A stretch of 64,000 nucleotides of DNA from contig NC_018398.1 of assembly GCF_000208865.1 (NCBI RefSeq), forward strand, positions 2,046,001 through 2,110,000. The letters run 5' to 3'. Position numbers and translations under genes: made by a program. Shown here one piece after another: positions 11,701-22,949 of the stretch. The notes beneath the pieces were generated by a model. That model was not told the DNA's origin, searched no databases, and was given only the letters and a program-made list of their open reading frames with translations. Within the stretch, counting starts at the first letter, position 1, and every line of letters starts with the position of its first letter. The DNA is from Neospora caninum Liverpool (Eukaryota; Apicomplexa; Conoidasida; Eucoccidiorida; Sarcocystidae).

Positions 11701-14700
11701 CAGATGCGTTCATCCGCTCCGTGTGTATGACACTGACAATCACTACAACTTCCATCAGATGCAACTTTGCGGCACCAGAGGACATCAGGAAGGAACAACA
11801 GACGGCCGCACATGCGGTGCTGTTCAGCGAGGCATGGACTGGATGTCTAGAGAAGAGCACGAAAATCGTGGCCTCCGATCCAGGAGACAGGGAGAGGAGC
11901 TAAGATTCACGAAAGTGCCGGGATCCGGGGCCCCTGGTGGCCTGGTGGCACAGGGAAGATGGCACTGTCGATGCGATGGATGGGTCGGTGACAAAGCTGC
12001 GGCACAGCAGGAAAAGCTTGATTCTCTCTCATCTGTAATACGGTTTTGCCACTCTGTAATTGAGAGGCGATTTGGAGGCCATTTAGGTAAGCGAGCCAGT
12101 CAGCAAGGTTCGGCTGCTGCGGGTGAGACTGGCATCAGGGTCTTACAGGTCGTGTGCCGGATAGACACAGCTAGGTTCACTCAGTCGGGCTGGCGGAGAG
12201 CGGTAAGTGCGGACAAGCAGCTGGAAGGGTTTTGTACGTTCCGGTCCTGAGAGCCCCTTCACTGCGAGTGCATGTTTGGTCTCTTCTGTCATTGTCAGGC
12301 ACATCTTGCTCCAGTGGTCCACCAACAGATCTTCAGACACCAAAACGAGTCCAAGAGAAGACCCATGTCGCTGGAGGAAATAGTGTTGAGGCGATGGGAC
12401 CAGAAATACACCCTCAAATGCTCATGAATCTGCTTTCGGGGCGTAGGAGGTCTGAAGGCGACGCAAGAAAGCTCTCGGATCAGACGTTGCGGGTGGAGCA
12501 GAGGCCGTCTCAGGATGGGTTTTCTATTTTTTTCGTTTTACCTTTTCGACGGTGTCCACAAGCTCCCGGAGCCTCCAGCTCCTGTGACTGTCGGTTTGCT
12601 GAAACAGGTTATGGAGGTATCTCCGGGCGTGAGGGGAGTCAACCTCGGCTAGGTCAAACACTGCAACTGGATGTGAAGGGTATCCATAGTTGGACAGACA
12701 GTCCGAGGCAGGGCCAGTTGTGGCAGTCCAGGCGACCAGCCGCCGAGAAGGATTCGCGCCTTCAGACAAGAATCACAAAATGGCCGTGGACCCGGAGAGA
12801 AGCGGATAGTGAAACGCGCGCCGCGACTTCGGGAGCAGGATTTGGAAACTGCGCAGTTCTCTGTAATAGTGACGGTTCCCCCGTTCCCGTCTGTTTTTTT
12901 CCTTTGCCACAGGCCTCGAGATGTCCATCAGAGGCACATCCGGCCGTCTGCACCGGGACCAGAACTGCTGTACCTTCTGTGCACTTAGCTGACGTAGCCG
13001 AGCTGATAGGAAGCGAGATTAAAGGAAGCAGGCTGACGTGGAACACAGAGAGACCGCATGGGGCAGTGGGGCCGCTGGGGGACTCGGAAGGACAGGAGCA
13101 AAATGTGCAGGAGGCGGTTCGCGAGCACGATCCGTTTCGAGAGATGTTGAAGGAACGAGGACAGCACAGGACACGCGAGGATGGTGAGGAGACGGACGGA
13201 TCAAGAAGTGGATTGTCGCGAGGAAACGAAAAAGGAGAGACCCCTGGCCGCGGATCAGCAGACAGCGACACTCCTACGGGGAGCACGTTGAACACTGGCA
13301 AATGCACTGCTACACGGGAGTTTCTTCTCGACCTTGCTCTTCGGCATACGTCGAAGAAGCGATCCAAGTATAGTTGTGGCCAAGATTCCGATAGGACCGG
13401 CAGCAACAACATTGATAAATTAGCAGAGCTCTCCTCTTCATTGTTACCGTTCGGTGATGCGCCGTCTTGGGTTCCATGTGTTTCTTCAGACCGCGATCTG
13501 TTTGCCGAGTTAGGACCCAAAAATGGGGCTGGGAATTATGTACGCGTTCCTTCAACTCAAGCGCCCGTGTCGTGTGGCAGTTCTAAAGGCGCCATGGCGT
13601 TGTCTGCGGTCACCCTATTGTCCCCTCAAACGACTAAGAAGCGCCAGATGCCCGATCAGGACACAGCAACGGTGGAAGTGAATAGTCCCTGGCGGGAAGT
13701 TCGGGCATCTGCGGCGCTGGGAGCAAACTGCCTGACAAGCGACAAATCAATTGAGAAAGCAACTCGGGCTGAGGAAGGAGATGCTAGTTATAATGCTCTC
13801 CTGGCAGCTGGTACAGGACCATGCGACGCAAGTAGTAACCACGCATGTTCGCAAACGAGAGATTCAAGGCAGGTTCATGTTCGAACGGCTCGAGACGAAT
13901 CCACTCCTGATGTGCTGTCGTCGGCCTGTCGGTCCCACAAAAGGTCGCCTCAGGCCAGCACACGAGCACTGCGCCATAGTAGCTGTCTTGCCTTCTCTTC
14001 CAGTGATGATGAAGCAGCGTTTTCGGCAGCTGCTGATGCGCTCTTTGAAGGCAGCATGTGCATTGATAGGGGGGACAAGGATAATGCAAAGATGCTCTCT
14101 GTTGAAGGTAATGCGTCCCAAGACCGAGTTGAAGGAGTGGGAAAACATTCCAACGTGTCGTCGAAGCCCGGGGCCTTGTTACCGCGTTCACAGGCAGAGA
14201 CGCGCCAGGCGAGGAGGTCCGAAGGGCACACTGAAGAGGTTCAAGGAAAACGAGCAGGCGCAGGCGTGGATAGAGAGACGAATAATAGTCATCGAGTGGT
14301 ACAGTCGTGTCTTTCCGGAGGATCCAACTTACCGAACACTGTCGGGTTCACAGGATTACCGTCCCTTCAGCGGATATCGGGATCCGGTCATTGCGTGTCT
14401 ACGCGACGAAAGTCGGACAGCAGCTTAGCGATTCCTTCCCGTTCCTTCATAGGAACAGGTAGGCCGCCTCTAGAAAGTTTACAAGAGGAGAGTGAGCCAT
14501 GGAGTCCTCCAACCGGGTCAAACAAAGACCGGAGTTCGTGTTCAGAGGTTGCTGCGCCGTTCCAATCCGTAATGACTACCGTCGACTCTCAGGATGAGCC
14601 TGAGCTGCGACGGTCTGAAAAGGGAAAAGGAGGTCACAACAGAACTAACCGGATGGAAAGTGGAGCCGAAGGCGACCAGAAGAACCGCGAGTTTAAAGAT

Positions 14701-17016
14701 GCCAGTCAGACAGGTTTGACTGGTCAAAGTGATGTGCAAAAAACGGCAGAGCCTGCTCCAGAGACTGACGTGACTACAGCCGTTGGTGACCCTCGTGCTT
14801 GTGCAGGCGAAGATGCCGTTAGGATGGGTCCTCAGCCGTCTCTAGCTCCACACACTCACGGCATGGGCGCACCCGCCGTGGTCCTAAGGAATAGTCAGCA
14901 TGTTGGTGGCGTCCACAGCTATGTGACAAAGGGAACTCAGGCAATGCAGGGCGACGCGTTCGTTGACCAGTTGGTGGGCGACGGCACTAAAGATCGTGAG
15001 ACACCAGCAAATGCGATTCATCATATACCTCTGTTGCGGCATTCAAATGCTAAATCTCGTTCCCTTCACGATGAACTTTTGTTGCTGACCGCGGAGAGTC
15101 GCCGGACGTGCTCTACCAGAGATAAGCCAGAAACTGGATGTGGCACAGCTGACCGCCTTGGGGCATCCTGTGGGTCTCTGGATAAAGTGCGGTACACCGA
15201 ATCTACTTCGGGTGAGGGTTATGACCCGCAATGTAACTGGCCGCGCGGCCGCAGTGACGATTTGGATACTCATGCGATGGCAGACCTGCATCAAGGGGTA
15301 CCCAATCGTTTGTTTTTGAAATCAGAAACCGAAGAACTAGGGACACGGTGCCAGCCTCTAGGAGATGCAGACGTCGATGGTGTCGGCCTAAGGGGCGACC
15401 TGTTCATGCCGGCGAGGAACCAGCTCGTCTTCCGGTGTGACGGTCATGATGCAGGTCAAGTGAAGCAGACGGCGCCATGTCGTAGAGGAGAGGTATATGA
15501 GGCAGAGTCCGACGTCCGTGGTGACAGGACGAAGCGAGAGAGGCCGAGGCCTTCAGTGGCGGCCTGCCAGCCAGAAGGGAGATCCTCACCTGATGTAGTG
15601 CCGCGTTGTGGATCTGCGCCCGCAAGGACCGGAGACGTGTCGTCTGCACTACTAGATCAAGACGAGAGCGAGTGGGATTGTGGCAATCGTGACAGTGTGC
15701 CAGAAGTAGTATTGACGCCTCTCTCAGTTATCTTTCCGGTCCCGTCGGAGGGTCTGGGAAGGAGAGAGAATCTCACAGGAGAGAATGGGACGCCTATGGG
15801 GGATCCACAGGACCAGGCTAGTGTGGCGAGGAGACGCCAGTCTCCAGGGCCTGCAGAGGAAGGTACCGAGGGAGATACCAGGACGATCCGCTTCGGGTCA
15901 ATCCTCTCTTCTATGAGAACACCTGCGCCTAGCGCGAATCAAAGGGTCCCCTCGAGCCAGGTTGAGGGAACTAAGGAGACAACGACACATTCAGCCTTAA
16001 CGAGCGACGTGACTGAAGAGCTGTCTGAAGAGGACCAGCAGGAACGAAGGTGGATGCAGCTCCAGCAGGAGGAGCAGCAGCTGCGGACGCAGTTGAACAG
16101 AACGAAGGGACTGCTTGAGTCTCTTGCGGCTCGTCGCAAAAAGACCCCTCACTCGGTGCAGGCAGAAACTGTAGAGACACCGCCACTAGTAGCTTTAGTC
16201 GTGCAGACCTCCGGCGCAGACTCGAATGCAAACATGGAGGGGAGCAAACAAGAAGGGGGAACGGGCGGGGAAATCGGTGAGGCTGGTCGAAGTGATGAGG
16301 AACGCGACGACGGGCGAGTGGAGACACCCTTCATCCTGACACGCTCTCTAGATGCAGAAGGGCACGACAAGGTTGTGCTTGCGGCCTCTCGAGGCTGGTC
16401 CCCACGTAGTTCAGCTCGCGACCGGACGCTTGCCTCGTCTCCTCGCCGAGACGCTCAGTCTTCTCCATCTAGCCAGGTGGAGTTCACTTGGGACCGGGCT
16501 CGTTATCGAGGTTTCTCTGGTTCAGAAGAAGAATTGTTCCCTTCAGTTCGCGCGAGAGCGAACTTTGGAATCCCCGGAGGGAAGGCGTTTCTGCACCAGC
16601 CCGTTGTCTGGGGTCGGCAAGGAGCGATCGGGGCCAATGGGACGCCTATGATTGTGCCCAGGAAGCTTCGTGGAAGTCCACAAGAGAACGGACAGGATCG
16701 CACTTACGACTCTTGTGGTTTTGTCAGAGCAAAACCTCAGGTTGGGCTAAGCATCTATGGTACACCCGTAACTGCGGCAAGAACTGTGGGCTCAGGGTTA
16801 CAAGAGCTCGAGGAGGGGCGGTCGGGGCCGCCCGCGAGCACGTCACAGTGGAGATATCGTGATTCGGGTGGCACTGGACCGCAGGGTCACGAAAATAGGA
16901 CAGGAAGCGTTTTGGGCTTCAGGACAGCGCAGATACCGATGGGTTTGCACGGAACCCCGATGACGGAACCTCGATTTGTCAGACCAAGAAATTCACACGG
17001 ACACAGGAGGGAGTAG
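8783..17016 (+). CDS. Large unidentified protein with C-terminal coiled coil and GTP(M/V) repeats (5' end unresolved)
   Basis: Exons read as 8783-8974, 9112-9440, 9967-11195, 11616-12086 and 12299-17016. All have AG acceptors and GT donors, and every junction keeps phase. The acceptor at 8783 follows TTCTTCCCCTTTTCAG. The last exon has an open frame of 1,571 codons; pyrimidine tracts near 12520 and 12890 could hide small in-frame introns. Visible elements are a CPACG...CVC cysteine cluster near 10380 (zinc-ribbon-like), long Ser/Thr/Asp/Glu-rich disordered tracts, a Gln/Glu/Arg-rich coiled coil at about 16010-16150, and four GTP(M/V) motifs in the final 400 residues. No enzyme domain is recognised. 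The layout suggests a structural or scaffold protein, which is inference. The N-terminal exons are missing from the model; candidates lie at 7355-8631. Confidence 0.65.
15781..16980 (+). repeat. Four degenerate GTP(M/V)xxPR protein repeats
   Basis: In the reading frame of the last exon: NGTPMGDP near 15786, NGTPMIVPRKLR near 16636, YGTPVTAARTV near 16756, HGTPMTEPRFVRP near 16948. The last three follow an F-x-R/T segment and a Gly about 12-20 residues upstream, suggesting a longer degenerate unit. The first two share the DNA string AATGGGACGCCTATG, whereas the other two use different codons, which points to old divergence rather than recent duplication. Confidence 0.65.
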
Positions 17017-19847
17017 CAGGGACGACAGGGATGGACGATGCGCAGTTGGAGCGGAGAGAGGACGACAGGGGTCTCTAGTGATCGAAAGTTGCGGCTGTCC
17101 GGTTGACACCGATGAGGGTACGAACGAAGAGGGCGGCAGGGCAGAGATGAACTCACGGGAAAAGATGCAGAGACCATTACTCCACATTGACCGGCCCGGG
17201 CTCATGCGATGGTTCTTAGAAGGAGAGGGTACAGAGAGTGTCCTGGAGGCAGCAGGAGAGCACGGTCGAAGCAGCCTCGCTACGAAACGCGGATGCACGA
17301 CCTCGGTGCCAAGCCAGAAATGGCACTGTTCTTTGCCGATGACGCAGGATCCGTTACGCGTCAAGCAAGGGTTCAGGGTTGCATGGTGAGGGCAGCAGGC
17401 ATACATCGTATTTGATGACAGCAACAGTGTGTCTGCAAGTCTAGGCCTTTTCCGCGCAAGCACCGATCATCTTCGGACGATCACGGATGCCCACGCGAGC
17501 ACTTGGTCCTCGATTACCATGTGTCCTGTCGTTGAGTTGTACCGATTGGGTCCACGGTTCGGGAGAGAGACTAACGACGAGGAAAGACGTGATACGTGTC
17601 GGGCCGGTCTCTGTGTGCGTATTCGTGTCGCACATTTGTTCTGTGACCAGCTTCGTTGTACCGGCACAGCGGCATTTGCCCATTTGGCGACAGACACTAG
17701 CGGGGAACGCGTGTGCACACGCGAGGCGTTGTCGCTTCACCTGGAACTGAACGGAAAAGGGCCATGCCTTGTCGCATGCCAGTCCACGAATGCCAGCGAT
17801 GCAGCAGCCGGATGTTACTGCAAGAACAAAGGCAGCTACTTTCTTTTGAAGCCATTGATCCAATTTCTTGCTCGAAACGGAACAGGCACTGCGATCATTT
17901 TCGGGTGTCCAAACGTCCCTTCCGTTTGTACCTAATCACCATTCGCTGACCAGGAAGGGAGGTTAAGGGAGAAAGACGATTTTGCCGTCATGTACGGTGT
18001 CCTGTTGTCCTATGCATGTGTGCGTTTGCACTGGCCTGTACATACATGCACACCATGCATACCCGCCCTTTTTGCTTCGATAATGGGTTTTTTAGATGCG
18101 AAACAGAAATACCGAGTGTCGCGAGCTGCAATAGTGTATATGTGTCAGTCACGTTGCGCGGAGAACTTTTCCGGTCCAGACAGTGTTGGTGACGATGATT
18201 TGGTTACAGAACGCGGGTACGCAATAGGAAGAAGACTTAAAGGAGCAGCACACAACGTTTTCGAAGTTGCAATGAAGAAAACGCTCTCATCTTCTGTAGG
18301 CTTTTTTTCTGAAACAACACTGACGTACCAGCTGAGAAAAGAGACGCCTCCCTTCTCAGCTTCCGTGACACACGCAGTGCCAGTAAAAGGGCTACCACGT
18401 TTCCGTACGAAGACGCGTATCGCTGTCACATGCGGTTACGAATCGATTTTTAATGAAATCTCGAACATACGTTTCGGGAGAGGAGGCAGGCTACAGTCGC
18501 CCTGGTCCCTCACTCGAATTTAAAATCGAGAAAAAATATGGCTGAAACAGCCCGCTGAATCAGACTATACACAGCTGCCTACCGCACTTGCAGCTGCCTA
18601 CCGCACTTGCAGCTGCCTTCCGCACTTGCAGCAGTCCGGCCCTGTCCCGCAATGACGATACTCGTGCGACACTTGCTTCGCCGGCAAAGGGCACACCCGG
18701 CAGCGGAGGCCGATGACATGTGGGAGACTGCACAGAGACGGCGTGAAACGCTTGCTGAGGCACTATTAGCACTCTGTTCTCAAGTGAGAAGCCTGTTGAA
18801 TCGTACACGGCAACTGTTCACTTGCGTGAGATGTGTAATTGATCCCCTTCTTTCCCACACGTGCCATTGAGTGCTCAGTTCCTAGAAAACGTCTCGTTAG
18901 AATTGCTCTCGCAGATGATGTAACTGATTTTCGGTTGTTAATGACTGATGATAGTGTTCCTCTGGTTCTGCTTTTGCCTTCCCTTTTGTGGTACACGTAG
19001 GAGAATGACTTTCTCTCCCATCTCACGCTACTGCTTTCCCATCACACTACCACACACTCCAGTGCCGTTTGTTCCCGCCAGTATCATGAATTTTCCTCCT
19101 TATCTGCGCGCGTGGTTCTGTTTCGTTTCTCTCTCATAGCTTCCCACTTCCTTGAGTTATTGTCCATGTGGAAACGAAACGCCATGTTGCTAGAATGCAT
19201 CTTGCTTGGCTTCCGCATCAGTCTCAACGTAACACACTGTGCTTCTGTTTTGCTGTGTGTCGTCTACGGACTCGCATCCCTAGGAGGGGGCACTTGCGTG
19301 CTTTTTTACTAGAACAGAAGCAGATGAGAAAAAATCGAAAAAGCAGATTGATCTTTCACAAAACATAATGGAGAAGTAGACGTGTTTTCTCGCGTGAACA
19401 TGAACAGGAGCTCTCAAGTTAAAATTTGAAGCCCCTGTGTCCACGAAAACGTTGAAACTCTCGTCTTTCACGCATATGCTTTTGTCACGGGATGTAGTGA
19501 TTGATCAGCAACACCGGAGCGTCGCCTGTGAGTTTAGATCCAAGAAGAACACCGTAGATATGCATTTCCGCGGCGTTCTCCGGACTCTTGTGGAGGAGTT
19601 CCTATCCCTTTTTTTTGCCTTCGCCGTCCACAGGTTTAACAACCACAAAGGCAGACGTGCCTGCAACGCCATGTGCTGCCCCACATTACTGCGGGTGGGT
19701 ATCAAGTCCCCTTCCACCGAAGACAGCACAGTACTTTCTACCGTGGCACTGTTTCCCACCTTGGCCGACGGCCTTCATCTCGCCATCATTTCTCTCCTTT
19801 TCGTCGTTCTGTTCACCTTCTTCTTCCTCGTTCCCAACTTCTTTACG
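17017..19847. other. Spacer between convergent genes
   Basis: Lies between the stop of the 8783 gene (+) and the stop of the membrane-protein gene (-), so both 3' untranslated regions should fall here. ORFs such as 17429-17935 and 17990-18523 (+) show no domain, no low-complexity coding style and no splice support, and are not called. A 19-bp tandem repeat is at 18572. Confidence 0.5.
18572..18628. repeat. 19-bp minisatellite, three copies
   Basis: CAGCTGCCTACCGCACTTG is repeated three times head to tail; the third copy carries one A-to-T change. It lies in the convergent spacer, with no coding frame favoured across it. Confidence 0.85.
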
Positions 19848-20426
19848 CTATGGACCCAGCCCGACCCCGGCTCCGAGAGTCGTTCCATAGCTTGAGCCGG
19901 GTTGCTGCAGCGGGCTTTCCTCAGCAGCCGTTTCTGCTGCGTATGACGAAGGTGAAGGCGGTGCATGTGTTGTTCGATCACGTTTTCGAAGGACTCGATA
20001 TTCTCGTCCAGTACCACCAGCCTTCAAGACTCGATAGTAAGAGAAGAGAATAATGAGTGCTACCACCGTCACTGAGAGATGAAGGGCAGTCATCACGAAC
20101 TGCACTGTGCTCGGGTGTACCGACGTTGCATTTGTGACGATTTCTGCGATATCCATACAAGTCGTGATCGAGACCGCGACGAGGACGAAAATAACAAAGG
20201 CAGGAGAATAGAAAATTGTAGAAAGAATCCCCAACGTTCCCGCAAACACTGTGAAGGCGGAAGACGTCAAGTTAAAGGTAGCCAACGTATCTACCCCCGT
20301 AGTTTGACACGAACGGCGGGACTCTGACCACAACTCGACAGTCGCCGAAAGAAGATTATACAGGGAAACGAGTGCCACCCAGCTCGCCAGGTCGAGCCCC
20401 AAGAGGCTCTTTACAGTGAACCGCAT
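19848..20426 (-). CDS. Four-transmembrane protein
   Basis: Single-exon frame of 192 residues. The ATG at 20426 is the first in frame and has A at -3. Hydrophobic segments in order: LDLASWVALVSLYNLLSA; FTVFAGTLGILSTIFYS running into FVIFVLVAVSITTCMDIAEI; then VMTALHLSVTVVALIILFSYY. This gives about four membrane helices with a short N terminus and a polar, Ser/Pro/Gly-rich tail of about 60 residues. The layout is MARVEL- or tetraspan-like; apicomplexans have many such inner-membrane-complex and secretory proteins, but no specific family signature is seen. It is unusually compact and intronless beside its multi-exon neighbours. Function unknown; localisation to an endomembrane or pellicle is inference. 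Confidence 0.65.
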   Translation of the reverse strand: MRFTVKSLLGLDLASWVALVSLYNLLSATVELWSESRRSCQTTGVDTLATFNLTSSAFTVFAGTLGILSTIFYSPAFVIFVLVAVSITTCMDIAEIVTNATSVHPSTVQFVMTALHLSVTVVALIILFSYYRVLKAGGTGREYRVLRKRDRTTHAPPSPSSYAAETAAEESPLQQPGSSYGTTLGAGVGLGP

Positions 20427-22949
20427 GGTTTCGCGAAGAGAGGAAAACGGAAGAAGACAAGGAAGAAAAAGACCACCCAAAAACGAACACTGACAAGAAA
20501 GTGTCACGAGAAGTGGTAACGAAGAGAAGGACGACGAAGGGAGTGAGAGTGCGAAAAAGCAAAACGAACTTCTAGCCGATAGTGATAGCAACAGGCGAAG
20601 CACGGTTGCACAGAGGAGGGAAAGTATTCGACAGCAGGAGGCGGTGCAAGGATGCCGCCCGAAACAGACGACTAGTGATGGTCAGGTTTAGACAGCAATC
20701 GGCATCAGACTATGTCACTTCAATTTATATGCACCGCTGAAAGAGCGCGAAAAACGACTCACAGAAGAGAAAAGACATGAACAATGAAGAAAACAAACAT
20801 GGGGAGAACTGCGCAAAATCAACGTGTACGTGTTTGCATGAAATTCTGGGCAGACCTGGACATGTAAAAGAATAAACACCATACACCATAGATTAGACGT
20901 ATGGCTCTGAATATGCTCAGATAAAAAATCCCAGGGAAAGAAAGAGGGAACGCGAACTAGAGACTGAGTCGGTTGAAGGCAATGCGGTTGAAAGCGCAAC
21001 CGAAGTTGTGTGTGGAAGCCAGGGTGGAAGTCTGGTAACTCATCGAAGGCCTGACCAGGCGCACCAGCTTCGGATTTAAATGGTTAGTTGAAGCCCAGTA
21101 GCTCGGAAGTGAGAAAAGAGGCTTGATCTGACGAAGGAAACTGACACTCGAGAGCAAGTGATCGCAAAAGAAGAGTGCTCGAGGCAAGAAAGGCACGACC
21201 GCGGATTCAATGCAAGTAGCCAAAGGACGCCAATGACGCCTTTGCGACTAAAGCCTGGATATGACCGCGTCATTCACTCGCTTGTCTTCCTTTCATGATG
21301 AAATCGTTAATTGGGGGAAAGTTTCAAAAAGCGACACGAAAAAGTACGGCAGAATCCGCTGCGACCACAGACTGCAGGCTTGTCTTGAGGGTCCACAAGG
21401 CAGCGTGCGCAAATGGCAAACGCGATTCATTGGTGGAGGAATGACGCCTGGAGCAAGAAAATACATACGCACAGCATAAGGCCAATCGACGCGTTTTTTA
21501 CATGGTTGTTTGATCAATGCCACTTCTTTAGAAAAAACCAATGTTTGAGGGCCCCCCGCTTTTTTCGCGCGCGGATTCAGCGAAGACAAGCGATACAGAC
21601 GATGGCCTATGCCCACCAGTCACTTTTCAAAAGAACGCCGCACAACGAGTCCTGGTTCGAGATAAATAAACCGCCCGAAATGTATCTTTCTCTCTTCTCG
21701 TCCAATTCTTTCTCCGCTCACGTGCCTAATGCCCCAGTTCTCGCCTCGAAGCAGCGTCTCTGGCTGCCCAGCCGCTTGTTAGCTATATAGAGGCTCCCGA
21801 GGCCACCAGGGGTTGTCTGCTGCCAAGAGTGAACGTTCAGTGCTAATGGGAAAACACGCGAGCATCCTGAAAATATTTTAGCTGAAAGAGGACATATATG
21901 GCTCTATATATTACCTTAAAATGTGCCTTGCAACCTGGGAAATACTGGGAAACTTTGCGACCAGTGCTGCTATGGCTGAACCCGCCTCCTCCTGGCGCGA
22001 ATTCCGTACCAAATCCCTGTTTCGATGAACCGCCGTGACATTGGAGAGGCACCCCCCCACCTGCTTTAGCTCTTTGAGTGACGCTATGAAGTCAGCCTAA
22101 AAAAGTGGATTGTCGTTTTAGAGAGACAAGCATGCTGGGTTTAATCGACCGTGAATACAAGCAGTTAGGCACCACGTTCCGTATTTATTTGGCCCCTCGG
22201 GTGGACTGTCGACGCCATCAGGGCGTTGCCGCGTATGCCTCAACAACAGGCAGTGCCTTCTGGCGCCCTTGGCGCCTTTCTGTACTGCCCTGCCGCGTGT
22301 TTGCTCTCCCTGTTTGTGTCCACATACCAAAGCATGCTTTGTTCTGAGTTTCGCCACCGACCTGCGCTGCATTTATATACATTTGTTCCTAAGGAGCCCA
22401 AAAAGCATGTGTTTTCTCCTCTTGTGCAATCGTGTCCGGACAGAGTCTCTTGAACGGCTTCCCCCGGTCTCTCTCTGCCTAGTGTGCCGCGGTGTGCAAC
22501 TCCAGTATCAAGACGCAAAAGTACGATAAAAAACCGATCCGCAAAAGCAGAAAAAGACACGGGAGGATCGCGACAGCGCGCTATTCTCTTTGTATTCCGT
22601 TGCCGCGAGCGTGTTTGTCTCATGGCATCTCGGGAATCCGCCGGGGCGCCTTGTCGCGCGCTAGCCTGTGGCTTTTTTTGTGCGCGCTCTGGCGTTTTCA
22701 GTGGATGTGTGTGCCGGGTGTATGTACAGTGGAAACTGGGCTTCCTCTGAACGTTGTGCCTCGCTTTAGCCTCCGCCTGTGTGGCAGGCCACAGAGGAGG
22801 CAGGGGGGTTTTGGAAGGAGTGGGCGACAGGGAACGGAGAAAGCGATCAACGACAGAAGCAGAGTAAGAACGGACCCCATAACTGCTGGCACAGCAGTGT
22901 TGTAGACCCGAAAATGAGACAGATTCAACGAGGTCTTCTATCGGCTGCA
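20427..22949. other. Spacer, no supported gene
   Basis: 5' region of the four-transmembrane gene on the left and 3' region of the - strand gene on the right. It contains AT-rich patches around 21.5 and 21.9 kb. Overlapping ORFs on both strands near 22.2-22.9 kb read as arginine/cysteine-rich shadows without motifs. Nothing else is recognised. Confidence 0.45.
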
